From Macrothele yani (lineage: Eukaryota; Arthropoda; Arachnida; Araneae; Macrothelidae): 64,000 nt of DNA. The translations under genes and the position numbers were made by a program. Below the pieces are notes generated by a model, which was given only the letters and a program-made list of their open reading frames with translations, was not told the DNA's origin and searched no databases. The DNA is taken from positions 76,036,971 through 76,100,970 of the forward strand of contig CM077022.1 of the NCBI GenBank assembly GCA_039090855.1. Direction: 5' to 3'. This document shows, in pieces, positions 33,564-46,399 of this stretch (position 1 is the first letter of the stretch; every line of letters begins with the position of its first letter).

Positions 33564-36500
33564 GAGAATAAATTCCTAAATGACTGTAAAATTATCAAGG
33601 CTTGTAATTCCTGTTCAGTTTGGTTTTATTTCATGAAATTATTTAAAACTGCAGCTGTGCTGTTGCTGAAAATGTTGGCCATTTATAAAGCAGTAGAAAA
33701 ATTCATGGAGTTTATGATGTTCATGTCAGTTGAAAGTCTAGCCAGTTGTCCGTAATACAAATAAAACGGGATCATTTAGGCAATGTCTTCCAAGGTGCAC
33801 ATTTGCAGCTTTAGCAGTGAAGGAGTCATAACATACAGTGATGGTTCTTGTGTATGCAAATGTAGTACATACAAACCACCTCACACTGAAGGGCATAAAT
33901 AACTTTTTTGTCAGCTGCAGTGCTAATAAACATGTACAGATAAAATTTTACCTGCAGTAGAATTTGTTTGATGGAATAACCTATTTCCTGTGCAGAATTT
34001 ATTCCAATAAGGAGGATACTGCAGGAAATAATGCTCATGCTGGGTCTAACAAAAAGAATGTGCAGTTAATTACACAGGAAGCAATAAAATATAAACACCA
34101 AATGCATAAAATAAATGCCCCATCAAAAATGTATGTTATAATAATCAAAATGCCCAATCAGATATACATGTGTACATAATGCATACATCATAATGCAGTA
34201 ACTATATTATATGTATTACGAAATTATTGCTGTGTAAAAATCGGATATTCTAGATTGCTTCTTTTCACTGCATAATTAATTAGTTATGTGTTATTTGAAG
34301 TTAATATGCAATGTTAAGTGAATAGTAGGTTAAAATTTCAGAAATATAAAAGCATCATATGCATTCTTTTACTTCCAATCTTTGGAAGTTTCGATATCCT
34401 TCCAGCCATCTTTCTTTCCTTTTATAATCTCTTCAATTTTTAAGCATAACTTGTATTAATTTTCCTCCAAAAGCCTGTAGGTTATTACAAACTTTTTACA
34501 GTTTGAAACATTTTCTTCCACGTTTGCTTCTGGTGATGACGTAGTTTGAGGTAAACACAGATCTTGGATGATGCCATCTGAAAATCTGCATTTTGAAAAG
34601 CAATTTCCTGTGCTTTCTGCAGAAATTACATTCCATGTTTAATTTGGAATAATTAACTCATGATGTCTGATTACTGAGTTCATTATTATGACGTGCTTCC
34701 ATGTATTAAGAGAAGAATATTTATTTCACAGAGTTTATAAATGTTTTATTTGTTATGTGAACTGCATGAGCTTTGCAATAGTACCTGGGTAGTTGCTATT
34801 TCAGGAGTGTTATTGTTATATTACAGTCCAAAGACCAAACTATTTAATTTCTTTTGTGCAGTTCCATTGAAACATGGAATTTATTCCTTGATCCACAAGT
34901 CATAAAAATCAGTGTGTTCTAAGATTAAAAACGAGCTGTCACATTTTCTAGCCTCACATCAAACTTGTGCCATGCTGTGATCCCCAAATAAGAGATTTCC
35001 TTTTCACCCCTCTTGTTCACAATGTTGAAATCACGTAGAATAAATAAGTATGATGCCAAGTATATCTTTATTTGAATAGATATATCGGCCAATCTCTGAA
35101 TGACTGTCACCATCCCAACACATATGTTGACTTTGCCTCCTATACCAGTGTGGAATTTTGATTTTCCAGTCAGGTATAGAGGAAGTTTATGGACTTGTCA
35201 GAATTGCTGCAGTGCAGACTATGCCTTTTGTTGTATTTCACCTACTGCCAAATTTTTGTACATTCCTTTTGGTATGGCATGATAGTCACAGTTTTGTCAC
35301 AATTGTAAATACTTAAATTGTTATTCTCAACCGAACTGGGCAGTATGTCACTAATCTCAAAGTTGCTGCACTGATGTCAGCATTTTTATTTTTTCTGTGA
35401 ACTTTCCACTTGTAATTTTGGTGGCACTGTGTCTGAAAGGCCATCCACGTGTTGTCTTAAATTCAACTGCTCTGCTTTTTCACTTGGAACTGAAGTGTAA
35501 AGAGCTCAACAATCTTGCTTGCTGGTGAATCTTTCTGAAAGAACGTTTTTTATTTCGGGTTCCTTTTGGCTTACTTTTGTTTTTCTCCAGGTACTTAAGA
35601 CACAATTTTATTTTACTGCTGATGTTCTTGTGTTTAAGAAATGTCATATTTCTTAGCAATTGCTGTCAGATTGTACTTTTCATACTCAGTAACTTTTATT
35701 TTTCACCTAATCAGAAATCTTTTCTCTCATATGACATGGTTTGAATATTATTTCAGCAGCTTATTCACTGGTTCACAGTAGTGTTTATGTAAGAACAGGA
35801 GATGTAGGAGAGTTCATTGACTAATTGCATTGGTTTTTCCACTTCTGTGACCTTGTTTTACCACCAGATGAAAGATAGAACCTCATAACTTGTTGCATCA
35901 TGAAGTTCAGTTGTATGATGTACCTAATCTGTGCTTTCTTACTAGTGGGGGGAATACAGTGTGCTGTATTTTGCAGCTGCTGTAATCACCAGTTGTTCAG
36001 TTGGTAATATCACAGCAGCCTTGAAAAATTTCACAGGAAATGTCCAACACAGCTAAGTTAAATATCTGATGATGCATGTGAGAGTGTGAAAAGCTTAAGA
36101 TGTTATGAATTAGTGTTTCGAGGGAGCATTTCAGCTGTCAGTTTGAATATGATGTAATTATTGTAAAGTTTTTAATCTATAAATATTTTAATTGGTTTGA
36201 TATTTTGATGGAATCTGATTGTACGTGGGGTTCATATTTTATAATTTAATTAATTGACTTGCCAGTTTATGTTATGTGCCAATATTCATGTTTTACGTAG
36301 GGTTAAATAATTGTAATTTAAGATAACATTAGTTTGATATAATAGCTGAGCTACAAGTTGCTTGAATGCTCCTTCAGCTTTAGTCACATCTCCGAAATAA
36401 TGTGAATGAAGTCGATTGTGCATATAAGGTACATAACTTGTAGTTTTTAATTTGCTTTATCTGTTGCTCTGACATGGTAGTATTGAGTTAAATAATATGG

Positions 36501-36630
36501 TGTGTTTTTATGATATACTGGGTTTTAATAACTTGGCATACAAAATTATTGTTCTATTAGTGATGATAAAGTAATTTGGATAAACACTTGAGGAATTTCT
36601 AACAGTTATTTACCATAGAAATTTCAATAT
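33564..36630. other. Intron sequence, no gene recognised
   Basis: AT-rich throughout. A minus-strand stretch near 34925-35113 has a LINE-endonuclease-like look (SYLFILRDFNIVNKRGEKEI) but is too short to be sure. No other feature seen. Confidence 0.5.
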
Positions 36631-36647
36631 ACATACATACATACATA
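36631..36647. repeat. (ATAC)n tail of the adjoining LINE
   Basis: ACAT/ATAC tetranucleotide run. It continues on the far side of the 36648-39335 insertion (39336-39343) and is the 3' simple-repeat tail of the family-1 LINE, which is minus-oriented. Confidence 0.8.
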
Positions 36648-39335
36648 CAGGGTTTAAGCTGGCTCAAAAAACACTAGCAAAAATGCTAAAATGGGGGAAA
36701 AGGTTGTAGCAAAATGCTAAAAAAGTTAGTGGCGTTTGTCACTCAAAAAATTGTAATATCAAATTAGTTGTTCGCTCCAACAATGCCTTGGACAGCAGTG
36801 GAAAACTAATTAGCTTGGAAGATACTAACATATTTAAAAGAAAACTGTATTGGGCAGTGTAAGTTGATATACAGCTCCTAACAGGATAAGGATTTTTTTT
36901 TTTTTCTAAAATCATGATTAAATAAGCATAAAATCCAAATCTGAAATTTGTTTTTGTGAGTTACCATTGTCTTTGCATGAATGATTTGATTAATGACCAG
37001 TATGAATTGAATAAGTAAAATGCCAATACTGTTACTATTAATAAAAATTTAATTTGTTTCAAGAGATGCACCGAAAACCAGGGTTACGACATTATAAGCT
37101 GCTTTCGCAATTGAACTTACTGTGTACCCCATCTACCTGTATTTTAGGTTAAAATTTATTAAAAAAAGACTAATATATATATAAAAAAAAGGTATATAGT
37201 GTAAATAAATAAAAAAAAAAAAAGTCTGAGCATCAATAACCCTACTCAATCCAAGTATTTCTAAAACCAATTAAATTTAAATTTTTATTAATAGTAACAA
37301 GTATATTCCTCTAAACAACTATTATTTTAATTACAATATAATAAAATATTACCAATTCAGCCTTCTAAATATTTATTTTTTACTATCAAACAAAGACAAA
37401 GTACACATGGTTCATATCGCGAATCTGCAAAAAAAAAAAAAAATGTGCTATGAAAATAATATTAGTCCTACAATTATTGTAGTGTGAGTATATGTGTATT
37501 TCACACATTAATTTACAGGTACTTGCAAATGTTAAAAAAAAAAAAAAGCTTGTGGTAAAAACATTCCTCTGCATTCGCACTTCCTCACTTCTTATAGAAG
37601 ACTGGGTGGGCAAAGTACGGAGGGTAACGGCTACTTCACCGGATGTGTGATTTTGAAAGTGCTTCCTTGTTGTTTTGCTCTGGTGGGACCTCCCCCCCCC
37701 CTCGCTCCTACCTCTTCCATGTCATTTCTGCCGATCGCGGGAAAGAACTTATTTCGCAATCGGTCCTTCAGCTTCATGGAATTCATGCTATTTTTGCAGA
37801 AGACAGAACTGTCTGTTTTAAATCGTTAACATAGCAGTGTTAAATATTTTTTGAATAGTGAATTTCGTAATTGCTAACACTAAATATTAATTACAATTGA
37901 TAAAAATAAATATTAAAAAAAATAGCGTAAACTTTTTCAGTACTGCCGAAAAAGAGAACGAAAAAAAAAATGACCTCCTACCCCTTGCGATTGTTAATTA
38001 TACTCGACAACCATTTCTGGTACGTCCTCTTCTCGTAATCCATCCCCATCTAGCTTGTTAAATATGTGATGACAAACCATGTGGTGAAACTTTACTTGCC
38101 TGACAGACTGTTGAGTGTGTTTACATTTTCTGGGGATCGAGGCCGCCGGGATTCTTTGTTTATTTTTATTTTCTTATTTCGGTCTTTTGTGTGTTTCAGC
38201 TTCCAGTATCTTAAGGTAAGGAGCACGCCCTTAGCAGTTGTTTACAAGCAACTATTTCCTGAGGTTTTTTCTCCAGCTGGGAAGCTGTGGTTTCTGCAAC
38301 AACTGAAATTAAAAACTTTTTTTTCTTCTGTAGTTACGCATACGCATTGTATGTCGTGCGCGATGGAAAGTTGACACATGTTATTGTTTTGATGTTTCGA
38401 TCAACCTAAATTGATTCATGTTTTAATCGCCCTAAATGTTTGATGTTTCAATCGAACTCCTTCTGCGTAGAAAATTTTTTGATTAATTAGCAGCCATGCG
38501 CAAAAACAAATATATGAAAATAATTGGAAATTGGGAATTTTCACTTAATTTATCACTTGCTAGGACATAGCTTTTTCTTGCTGCAATGCACAGTTTGCAG
38601 TTTAAATATGGTATTTTATTCCTCCAGTTAACTTGCACCCATTTGTAAAGGGAGCACCATTTTCGCACAAGTTGCTCGGAAGGTATATTAGATTCAGTAG
38701 CAGTTTTACTTTGTTTTTTAATTTTAAACTCACATTCTTTTTCAGTTGTTTTATCGGCACTGTCTTTGCAATCTTTGCATAATGAATTTACGCATTGTAA
38801 TGTGGCACGTTGTATGATGGACGGCACCTTGAGTGGCGAGAGCAACCCCTAGCTTGCACTTATCTTTCCTAATATGTGTTCCTTCTGAATAGAAGTTTGA
38901 AAGGTCACTCCGGTCACGAATGCAGAGGTTGTTTATGGCCTTGGGGGTGGGAATGAAGCTGTAGACATCGCAGTTGACTTGAATGGGGGATCGGGTCTAA
39001 TCCCTCTTGCCCCTATCTTACCCTGCCAGCCTACCCCACCCTTTATGGAGTGCTCTAGAGAGTATGTAGGGGTGGGGAGTGATTCAAAAGGTGCTGTAGG
39101 GACACAGTAAGAACCTATTGTATCTTACGGATTAAGAAAATAACAGCAGAGTGCAAATCGTTGCCAGAATTTCGAAAACTAGTTTCCCCCAAAAACAGAA
39201 TAGCCGGAGTAAAATCTGCTGATGGGTTAATATTTAAACGGCGGGTGCAATTTTGCGACAGACACTCATTTTTTTCTCGCATTTTAGATTAACTCATCGC
39301 ATTTCGCGAAAATAGGGACCGTAGCTTAAACACTG
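36648..39335. mobile_element. hAT-like element with TAGC/TTTTAG subterminal motifs
   Basis: A 2688-bp insertion with a perfect 8-bp duplication CATACATA (36640-36647 and 39336-39343) and short inverted ends: CAGGGTTTAAGC at the left, CAGTGTTTAAGC on the complement of the right. Because the target is itself a simple repeat, the duplication alone is weaker proof, but the inverted ends support it. The left subterminal region repeats AGCAAAATGCTAAAA; the right has GCATTTTAG/GCATTTCGC. It contains a broken zinc-finger-like frame but no intact transposase. Confidence 0.75.
38483..38845 (-). pseudogene. Zinc-finger-like remnant inside the hAT-like element
   Basis: An open frame of 120 codons. Its middle part, VRKWCSLYKWVQVNWRNKI then PYLNCKLCIAARKSY, has the 'W..W....C..C' layout that opens the zinc-finger N-terminus of many hAT-type proteins. 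The downstream His ligands and any catalytic region are missing. I cannot assign it further. Confidence 0.4.
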
Positions 39336-40657
39336 CATACATATCACTAAGCTGTTCTCTGAGATTCAGAGGTTAGCTCCACAAAGAAAAGACAAACTAC
39401 AAGATAATTTTTATCTGATTATTTACTTACTGTTGCCATATCAAACTCCTCCACTTACAGCAATCTTGGCACACAATTCAAGCTTCACTGACATTCATCA
39501 CACGACACACACAAGATCTTCTATACTTCATACTCATGATCTTTTTCTCATGCAGACACTCCTGAATTTGATCCTCCCATGACTTCCTTGGCCTTCCTCT
39601 GCTTTTCCTTCCTGCCACTTGGACTGAAAATTTTTTCTTAGTAAGCATCTCACCACTCATTCTTTCAACATGGCCAAGCCACCAAAGCATATTAGTCTCC
39701 ACCTTGCTAACAACATTTTGCTTCACATTACACAACTCCAACACATCTTCATTCCTCACAATCAGAACATGTCTTACCCCCCCCCCCCGTAAGTAACGCA
39801 TTTCTCCAGCACACAAACGACTCCTATGTTTCTTCTGTAGTACCCAGGTTTCACTGCCATACATCAGAGTAGGAACAATTACACTTTCATACACAGCCAT
39901 GCGGAACTCACTTGAGAACCCATCATTCCTGTGAAAACCTCCCAAGGCAGCTATGACTTTCAATAAAGAATTCACTCTCTTACTAATTTCAGCATCTAAT
40001 TTGTTCTCTGTCAAACATGCTTCCTGAATACACAAATTCATTCACCTGGTCAATCACTGTGGCATTTAGACTTATGCTACATTCAGTACTACCAGTTCCC
40101 CACTCAAACCATAACTTTGGGTTTTCCCTTATTTATACTCAGTTTGAATTTCATGCAAACTTCGTACATCCGGGACAACAGACTCTGCAACTCACTTTTT
40201 CCCTCTGCCAACAGGACAGTGTCATCAGCATACAGCAATCTGCACACATGCATATCACCAAGACATAAACCAGTATTATCAATTTTGGCATCATGCATGC
40301 ATGCATCCATTAATATATTAAACAGCCAGGGTGACATTATACAACCTTGCCTGACTCCTGCACCAATAGAAAACCATTTTGATAAAAACACCATTCACTC
40401 GTACACAAGCTATACTATCAGCATACATGGCTTTTACACTATTAAGTAGACTCCCAGTAACACCATATTCATTCAATACCTTCCACGGAAGTGTCCTATT
40501 TACTCGGTCGTAAGCTTTCTCTAAATCTATGAAGGCAGCAAAAACTTTCTTCCCAACAGCCAGATATTTTTCAATCATCATGTGTAATGCAAAAATTTGG
40601 TTAGTGCAGCCTTTACCAGGCATGAAACCACTCTGAACATCCCATACTTTCACTGAT

Positions 40658-41746
40658 ACTAGCTGATGACTCTACCTGTACCGTCTAAGTGAAAACTTCA
40701 CAGGGAAATGTTAACCTCTCTCATAAGTTCGGAACTTTTAAGGTTCCCGACGGCGCTGCGATAGCTAGCCCGTCAGTCTCCGGAAACCACAGTCTTTCAC
40801 TCGGACAGATTCGGTCCAGAGACCTGTGAGGATCTGCCTCCCCCACGGGACTGGTACCTTACACCCTTCTGTCATAACCCGTGTGCGTGACTTGCCATGG
40901 GCAGTTGGGGCAAGCAACTTTTCAATAAATTATCTCATCTCGTGGCCGGGAGATAGCCCGCCAACGTGAGTTTTGGGACTAATGTCCTTTATTTGGTATC
41001 ATACAAAATACTTGCACAATAAGTATGAGGGTCCCATGCACCCCTCTCACAAATATTCTAACACTAAAACACATTAAACACACATCGCAAAAATTAACAT
41101 GGTCCACAGCGCCAGGGCCAGTGTTGTGGTGATGACCCCGGGCCAGGGTCATCAGAATCACCTTGGTCAATAGACCAAAAAGCTCAATATCGAGAGTTAT
41201 GTACCTCCAAGGGTACTACCATCTGTCAACCATAGTTGGCCCGGCTTTTCCTTTGCTCAAGTTCCCTAATAAGACTGGGGCACGTCTTGCTGGAGTGAGA
41301 GACTTCCAGCTTCGGGCGGAACTTGGCATTCGCAGCAGTGCAGTTGCTGCACTTCGGTGCGGCTGCACACTGGTGGTGCTGGTGCCCAACTTCACCGCAA
41401 TTGCCACACCTTGCTTCTGACTCGGGGCAGTTGCCTTGGAAATGGCCGAAGCCATTGCACCGAAAGCACCTGACCTCCCGCAAAAATTCCTTTAGGCGGA
41501 GCACTGACCAACCCAAGTTCAGTGTCTTCCGCCTCACCAAGTGCTTGAAGGCCTTGGGCCCCATGTCTGCCACCCAGTGGACCCTACCTTCCTTGCCCTT
41601 GATGGGGAAACAGGCTGAAAACCCCGTTCTCGAGTTCTGGGTTCTGCCCATGAACTGCCTCCTCGAACTCTTTCCCTGAGAGATCCCCGTCGACCCCATA
41701 GACTATCAACCGGGGGTGTCTCTTTCGTGGGGCCGTGGGAAGTGTG
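40658..41746 (-). mobile_element. ORF1-only LINE fragment inserted in the RTE copy
   Basis: A 7-bp duplication CACTGAT flanks it (40651-40657 and 41747-41753), and the host LINE sequence is continuous without it. On the minus strand it begins with a Gag/ORF1 C-terminal region and continues into about 550 bp of non-coding sequence. It contains an AATAAA signal near 40990 but no endonuclease or reverse transcriptase. The inserted fragment lacks a poly(A) tail at its 3' end. It may be a truncated or internally deleted copy of an R1/I-type LINE. Confidence 0.7.
41226..41740 (-). pseudogene. LINE ORF1 (Gag-like) with CCHC zinc knuckles, frameshifted
   Basis: The segment starts HPRLIVYGVDGDLSGKEF, changes frame near 41600, continues RVHWVADMGPKAFKHLV, and then shows two regular CCHC knuckles (CFRCNGFGHFQGNC and CGNCGEVGHQHHQC) and a third irregular one (CSNC...HSSKTC). 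This is the RNA-binding end of LINE ORF1 proteins of the I/R1/Jockey kind. It ends at a stop at 41226. Function in such elements is binding of the element's own RNA. Confidence 0.85.
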
Positions 41747-43639
41747 CACTGATGTAAGACTTCATACTTTTTCAATAAGGACCTTACCAAACACTTTCCC
41801 TGGCACACTCAGTAGGCTAATACCACGATAGTTCTTGCATTCAGTCTGATCACCTTTTCCCTTATACAAGAAAACAATGATAGCATCCTTCCAATCTCGA
41901 GGGACCATTCATATCTCCCAGCACAACTGGCAAATTTCAGTTAACCAGTCAATTGCAGAGTCACCATCATATTTCAACGTCTTGGCAGTTATGCCATCAA
42001 CTCCCGGAGCCTTACCATTCTGAAGAAATTTTAGAGCTTTACCACACCTCTTCTTATGATCCCTCCTGTGCTTCCCTCCTTCACTATGACATCATCTGCT
42101 TCTGCCTCAGAATCACCTTTGCTTTCTTGATCTAATAATTCAAAGAAGTATTCACCCTATCTTTCACTTAACTTACTGGGCTCCCATATCATTTCCCCAA
42201 CCCTATTCTTCACACAACTTAACACTTTGTTTCCCCTATTTTTCTTGTCTCACGAACTTCCAGAAAGTCTTTCTATCTTTCCAAAAAGCCAATTCATGCT
42301 TTTCCACCTTCTCTTTCCTATCTTTTGCCTTACTCTGACGAACCAGCTTAGGTGCTTCACACTTCTTACAGCGGTATTCATCCACAGAAACTCTACTTTG
42401 CAACATCCCCAAATAGGCATCCTTCTTTCTCTTTACTGCCTCTTTAATCTCACTATTCCACTAACCATCACCTCTATTGTTACCCACTATTGTGGCACCA
42501 TAGACCTCCTCAGCAGTAGTAACAACACAGTTCTTAAAACATTCCCACTTTTTTTCTACATCCCTCTCACATGACTTCAGCTCCTTCAGTCATTCTCTGA
42601 GTAAGTTAGCATAATGCTGATTATCCTCAGGAAGCCTTTCAATCTTTATTCTTTCCACCCTAGGCCTCTTCCTATTCCTTTTCCTCCAACCAACATTCAG
42701 TTGCACTCGCAACACTACCAAGTAATGATCAGAGCCAACATCTGCACCTCTCATCACACGAGTGTCAACAACTAAGTGTTTAAGACACTGATCATAAACA
42801 ATAAAATCTATAACACTCTTTTGACCAAGAGTACCATTTTCTCAAGTATATGTATGGATATACTTGTGGTTGAAAAATGTATTAGATACACACAAACCAT
42901 TCTCAATGCAAAGTTCAATTAACCTTTCACCGTTATCATTTACACAAGGATCATTATAGTTACCCAGAATATTGTCAGAAATTGCATTCTTCACACCTGC
43001 TTAAGCATTGAAATCCCCTACTATTATAACTTTCTCTTTAGCACCAAACTGGCTCAAAACAGCTTTTAGCTTATTCCAGAAATCGTCCTTCCTATCAGAA
43101 GGTTCTGAGCCACAAGGAGCATACACTACAACAATTACTATTCTCTGAAGTTTAACTTTCAGACGTATCCAAAGAATTCTCTCACTAATGCAGCTGTAAT
43201 GGATCAAGTTGTTCGTCATCTTTTCACTTAAAATTACACCTACACCAGCTTGTCCCCTAACATTATCCAGTACTCCAGACCACACACTCACCGTGCCATT
43301 GACTTCTTCTACTCCAATTTCCTTCTTTTTGGTTTCACATACACACAGGACATCCAATTTATACTTATTAATTTCTTCAATCACCTCATTCATCTTGCCA
43401 TTTATACCTCTAGTATTCCAGACACCAATCTTGCACTCACTCAACCATGATCTCTTTCTCATGCGCCTTTTAGAATTTCCAGGTCTATTCCATGGTGGAC
43501 CGTCCTCAAGTGTGGTAGGTCCACTGTATCCCATACAAGAGTACTTTTTTTCATTTCTTTGTGTCTTTTTAATCAGGTAAGTACATCAGTGTGGGGGATT
43601 AGCTCACAGCTGACTGTTCCAGTTGGTCATTCAACCTAA

Positions 43640-44020
43640 GGATTCTGGAACATGTTCTGAAGCAAAATGTTATAAGCAAGGTGGAGACTATAATATGCTT
43701 TGGTCGTTTGGCCATGTTGAAAGAATGAGTGATGAGATACTAAGAAAATCTTTTTAGCCCGGCAGGAAGGAAAAGCAGAGGAAGGCCGAAGAAGTCACGG
43801 AGGATTAGATTCAGGAGTGTCTGCATGAGAAAAAGATTGAGTATAGAAGGTCTTGTATGCAGCGTGTGATGGATGTGAGTGAAGCCTGAGTTGTGTGTCG
43901 AGATCACTGTAAATGGAGAAGTTTGATATGCAACAGTAAGTAAAAATTATCTGGTAGTTTGTGTTTCTTTGTGGAGCTAACCTCTGAATCTCAGAGAACA
44001 GCTTAGTGATATGTATGTGT
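43640..44020 (+). mobile_element. RTE-type LINE (family 1, copy 5), 3' end only
   Basis: Plus-oriented 3' fragment abutting copy 4 tail to tail or nearly so: TTTGGCCATGTTGAAAGAAT, then a GTGGAGCTAACCTCTGAATC stretch and the tail ATATGTATGTGTC. It is the reverse complement of the segment seen at 39344-39760. Confidence 0.85.
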
Positions 44021-44936
44021 CAATATCTTTTAATTTGTCTGACATAATGAATAAAAAAATATGCATTCAGTAGTTTGTACTCATTCTTACTAGATATTAA
44101 AGCTGTTTTCATATAATGCTGTATGTAAAATATTTTCTCCATTTATTTCATGAATTGTGTTAATGTGGTTCCCTTTGAAACAAACTGGTGAGTATATTAA
44201 ACAAAAATATAATTAAGTTATTCATAACAGCAAATACTTTATTATGATTTGTGAAAATCCCACTACATATAGTTCATTTAGACGTTTTAGTGTGATAAGT
44301 TAAACTGCATGATCTCTGTGATAAACTTATTTTCAAGAACAGAAGTAGCTCTGAAATGTGCTAAACTGAAAAATATTCCATCCAAAAGTTTGGTTACTGT
44401 GCATCAATGTGTGGTGCTAAGGTCTAGCATGCAGTAAATTATTCATACATTATATAAACTATGTAAAGCATATTTCCATAGGTTTAAATACAGAAATCCA
44501 TCAAAAATATTTTTGACTTAAAAAAAAAAAAAGTCCTAAAACTTTTGGTATTGTGTACCAATGTGGCTTTTAGGGTATGCAGTGATAGACTTTGGAGATA
44601 TGAATTCTATTGTGTGGAAGAAACTATTACTGGGAGGGGGGGGGTCATTTTTTCAGTAGCACAGGTAATGCTTAACTACACCACTGAACATTTTCTCTAT
44701 GGGAAATGGGAATAGTTGTTCCCAGCAGATTTGACAGCCAGACTCTGCACACAACTTGTAAGTACAGTAAAATGACCTGACACTTGGAAGACTTTTATTA
44801 ACATATGAAGAAAGTGTGACTGCCCGGTCATGTGTGAGATCCCAGTGCATGCAGAGGGTTTTTTTTTACGCTTTCCAACCGTAGGTTGAAGAAGCCTGCC
44901 TATATGCTCCAGGTTTGTCTGTCTGTCCGTCCACAC
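44021..44936. other. Intron sequence, no gene seen
   Basis: AT-rich. An A15 run occurs near 44519 and a G9 run near 44635. The open frames around 44697-45152 cross the tandem units that follow. Confidence 0.5.
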
Positions 44937-44937
44937 G

Positions 44938-45490
44938 ATAACTCGCGTAAAAATGGTTTGATTTCGATTAAATTTTAGCATATGGTAGGGGACAACATGG
45001 GGACGAACCCTATTGAAAATGGGTGAAGTGGGGTCAAAGGTCAGGACATAGGTGCGGGATGCATTCCATTGCTCTTGTGCGTCATAACTTGCGTAAAAAT
45101 ATTTAAATGAAATTTCAGTATGTGGTAGGAGACCATCTGGGGATGAACCCAATTGGAAATGGGGTCAAAGGTAAGGACATAAAAGCGGAATCCATTCCAT
45201 TGCCCTTATGTGTTATAACTTGCGTAAAAATGCTTAATTGAGACAAAACTTTTCATGTTGTTCCGGAAGTATACTTTACCGGTTCTGTTGAATATCATTG
45301 AAATGGGGTCAAAGGTCGGGTCATAAAAGCGAGATTTATTCTACAGCCATTAATTATCCTTATAACTTGAGTAATGATTTCTGGTATGTTGGAAAGTGTA
45401 TCATAATCAATGCATTGCATGATTTTACTAACTTGTTTTTCTTTGTTTCATTGTTTATCTCCATAAGCATTTTGAGAACATTTTTTAATG
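44938..45490 (+). repeat. Diverged tandem repeat, about 140-bp units
   Basis: Four occurrences of an ATAACT(T/C)GCGTAAAAAT-type block at 44938, 45084, 45215 and 45362 (spacings 146, 131 and 147), each followed or preceded by 'GGGGTCAAAGGT..GGACATA' and 'GG..GATGAACCC' segments. Units are strongly diverged. Non-coding. Confidence 0.75.
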
Positions 45491-45870
45491 TAAAGTGTCT
45501 CCTGCCCCTAATTAGGGCCACTGACTCCAGAAAAGAGATAGAACCAGGACTGTAGGAATAGCACACCACAAATGCTTCATCTGGAACTTTTACATGGTCC
45601 CATCTCAGACAATTGGCCAGAATCTTGTCTTTGACAATTCAGCCACCAAATTGCCTTTGTCTTTATCCCTGCTTCACTTTATGGGTACCAGTGTCCATGC
45701 TAGTCATTTCTAATAACCTTTACTTCACACTCAAAATAGCAGCTTGTATCATTGTTGTTCTTTTTGTTCTGCTTCACACTTCTTCCATTACTATGGCTAG
45801 ATATGCTCATGTCAAGGTTCCAAAATAAGGATAATACGATGTTGTACCATGTAGAAATAATTGGTATTGT

Positions 45871-46070
45871 TGCTGTACATTGTAAAGTCAGTGCATAAAA
45901 TGTTTTATTGCTGTACATTGTAAAGTCAGTGCATAAAATGTTTTATTGCTGTACATTGTAAAGTCAGTGCATAAAATGTTTTATTGCTGTACATTGTAAA
46001 GTCAGTGCATAAAATGTTTTATTGCTGTACATTGTAAAGTCAGTGCATAAAATGTTTTATTGCTGTAAAT
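45871..46070 (+). repeat. 38-bp minisatellite, about five copies
   Basis: The unit TGCTGTACATTGTAAAGTCA plus GTGCATAAAATGTTTTAT repeats at 45871, 45909, 45947, 45985 and 46023 with essentially no change, then decays at 46061. It lies about 330 bp before the USP32 exon at 46400. Confidence 0.97.
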
Positions 46071-46399
46071 TTCTGGTAGAAATTAATGTTGCTTGTACCA
46101 ACCCTTTGTTGCAACAGTACTGTTATAAATTCATTGCAGACAGTGGTTATTGTTGCTATGGGGAACATTGCTTTTGCTACAGAGGACTTTGTGAACACTT
46201 TTTTTTTTTATGAATTGGTATTATTTTTCTGTTTTCAATGTAAATTGGGCTATCATTTGAACTGTTAGAATTTTAAATGTGAGAATATCTGTAATAATTC
46301 AGTGGAAAATTATGAGAATTGGTTTTGTTCATTCTAGTGTTGAAATATGTGGAGAGTATTTGATTTTTTTAATTATATTGGAGTGGTTTTATTTGTTAG

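Larger units (their letters stand above)
39344..43545 (-). mobile_element. RTE-type LINE (family 1, copy 4), the longest copy
   Basis: Runs right to left. The endonuclease (43001-43534) holds KIGVWNTRGINGKMNE, LDVLCVCETKKKEIG and IIVGDFNA. The RT (40104-40653) holds VFAAFIDLEKAYDRVNR, GVRQGCIMSPWLFNILMDA and CRLLYADDTVLLAEG. The C-terminal domain (39478-40041) holds YGSETWVLQKKHRSRL, LWWLGHVERMSG and GRKSRGRPRKSWEDQI. It ends in a (ATGT)n tail. The endonuclease resembles the RTE/BovB-related craniofacial development protein 2 group. Frameshifts separate the blocks, and a 1.1-kb insertion (40658-41746) interrupts it. Confidence 0.88.

Noticed and set aside
34925..35113. Possible LINE endonuclease scrap (RDFNIVNKRG)
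   Set aside because: Too short and lacks the other endonuclease blocks; mentioned only in the gap note.
45871..46070. CRISPR-like array
   Set aside because: Units are directly adjacent with no spacers; this is a eukaryotic minisatellite.
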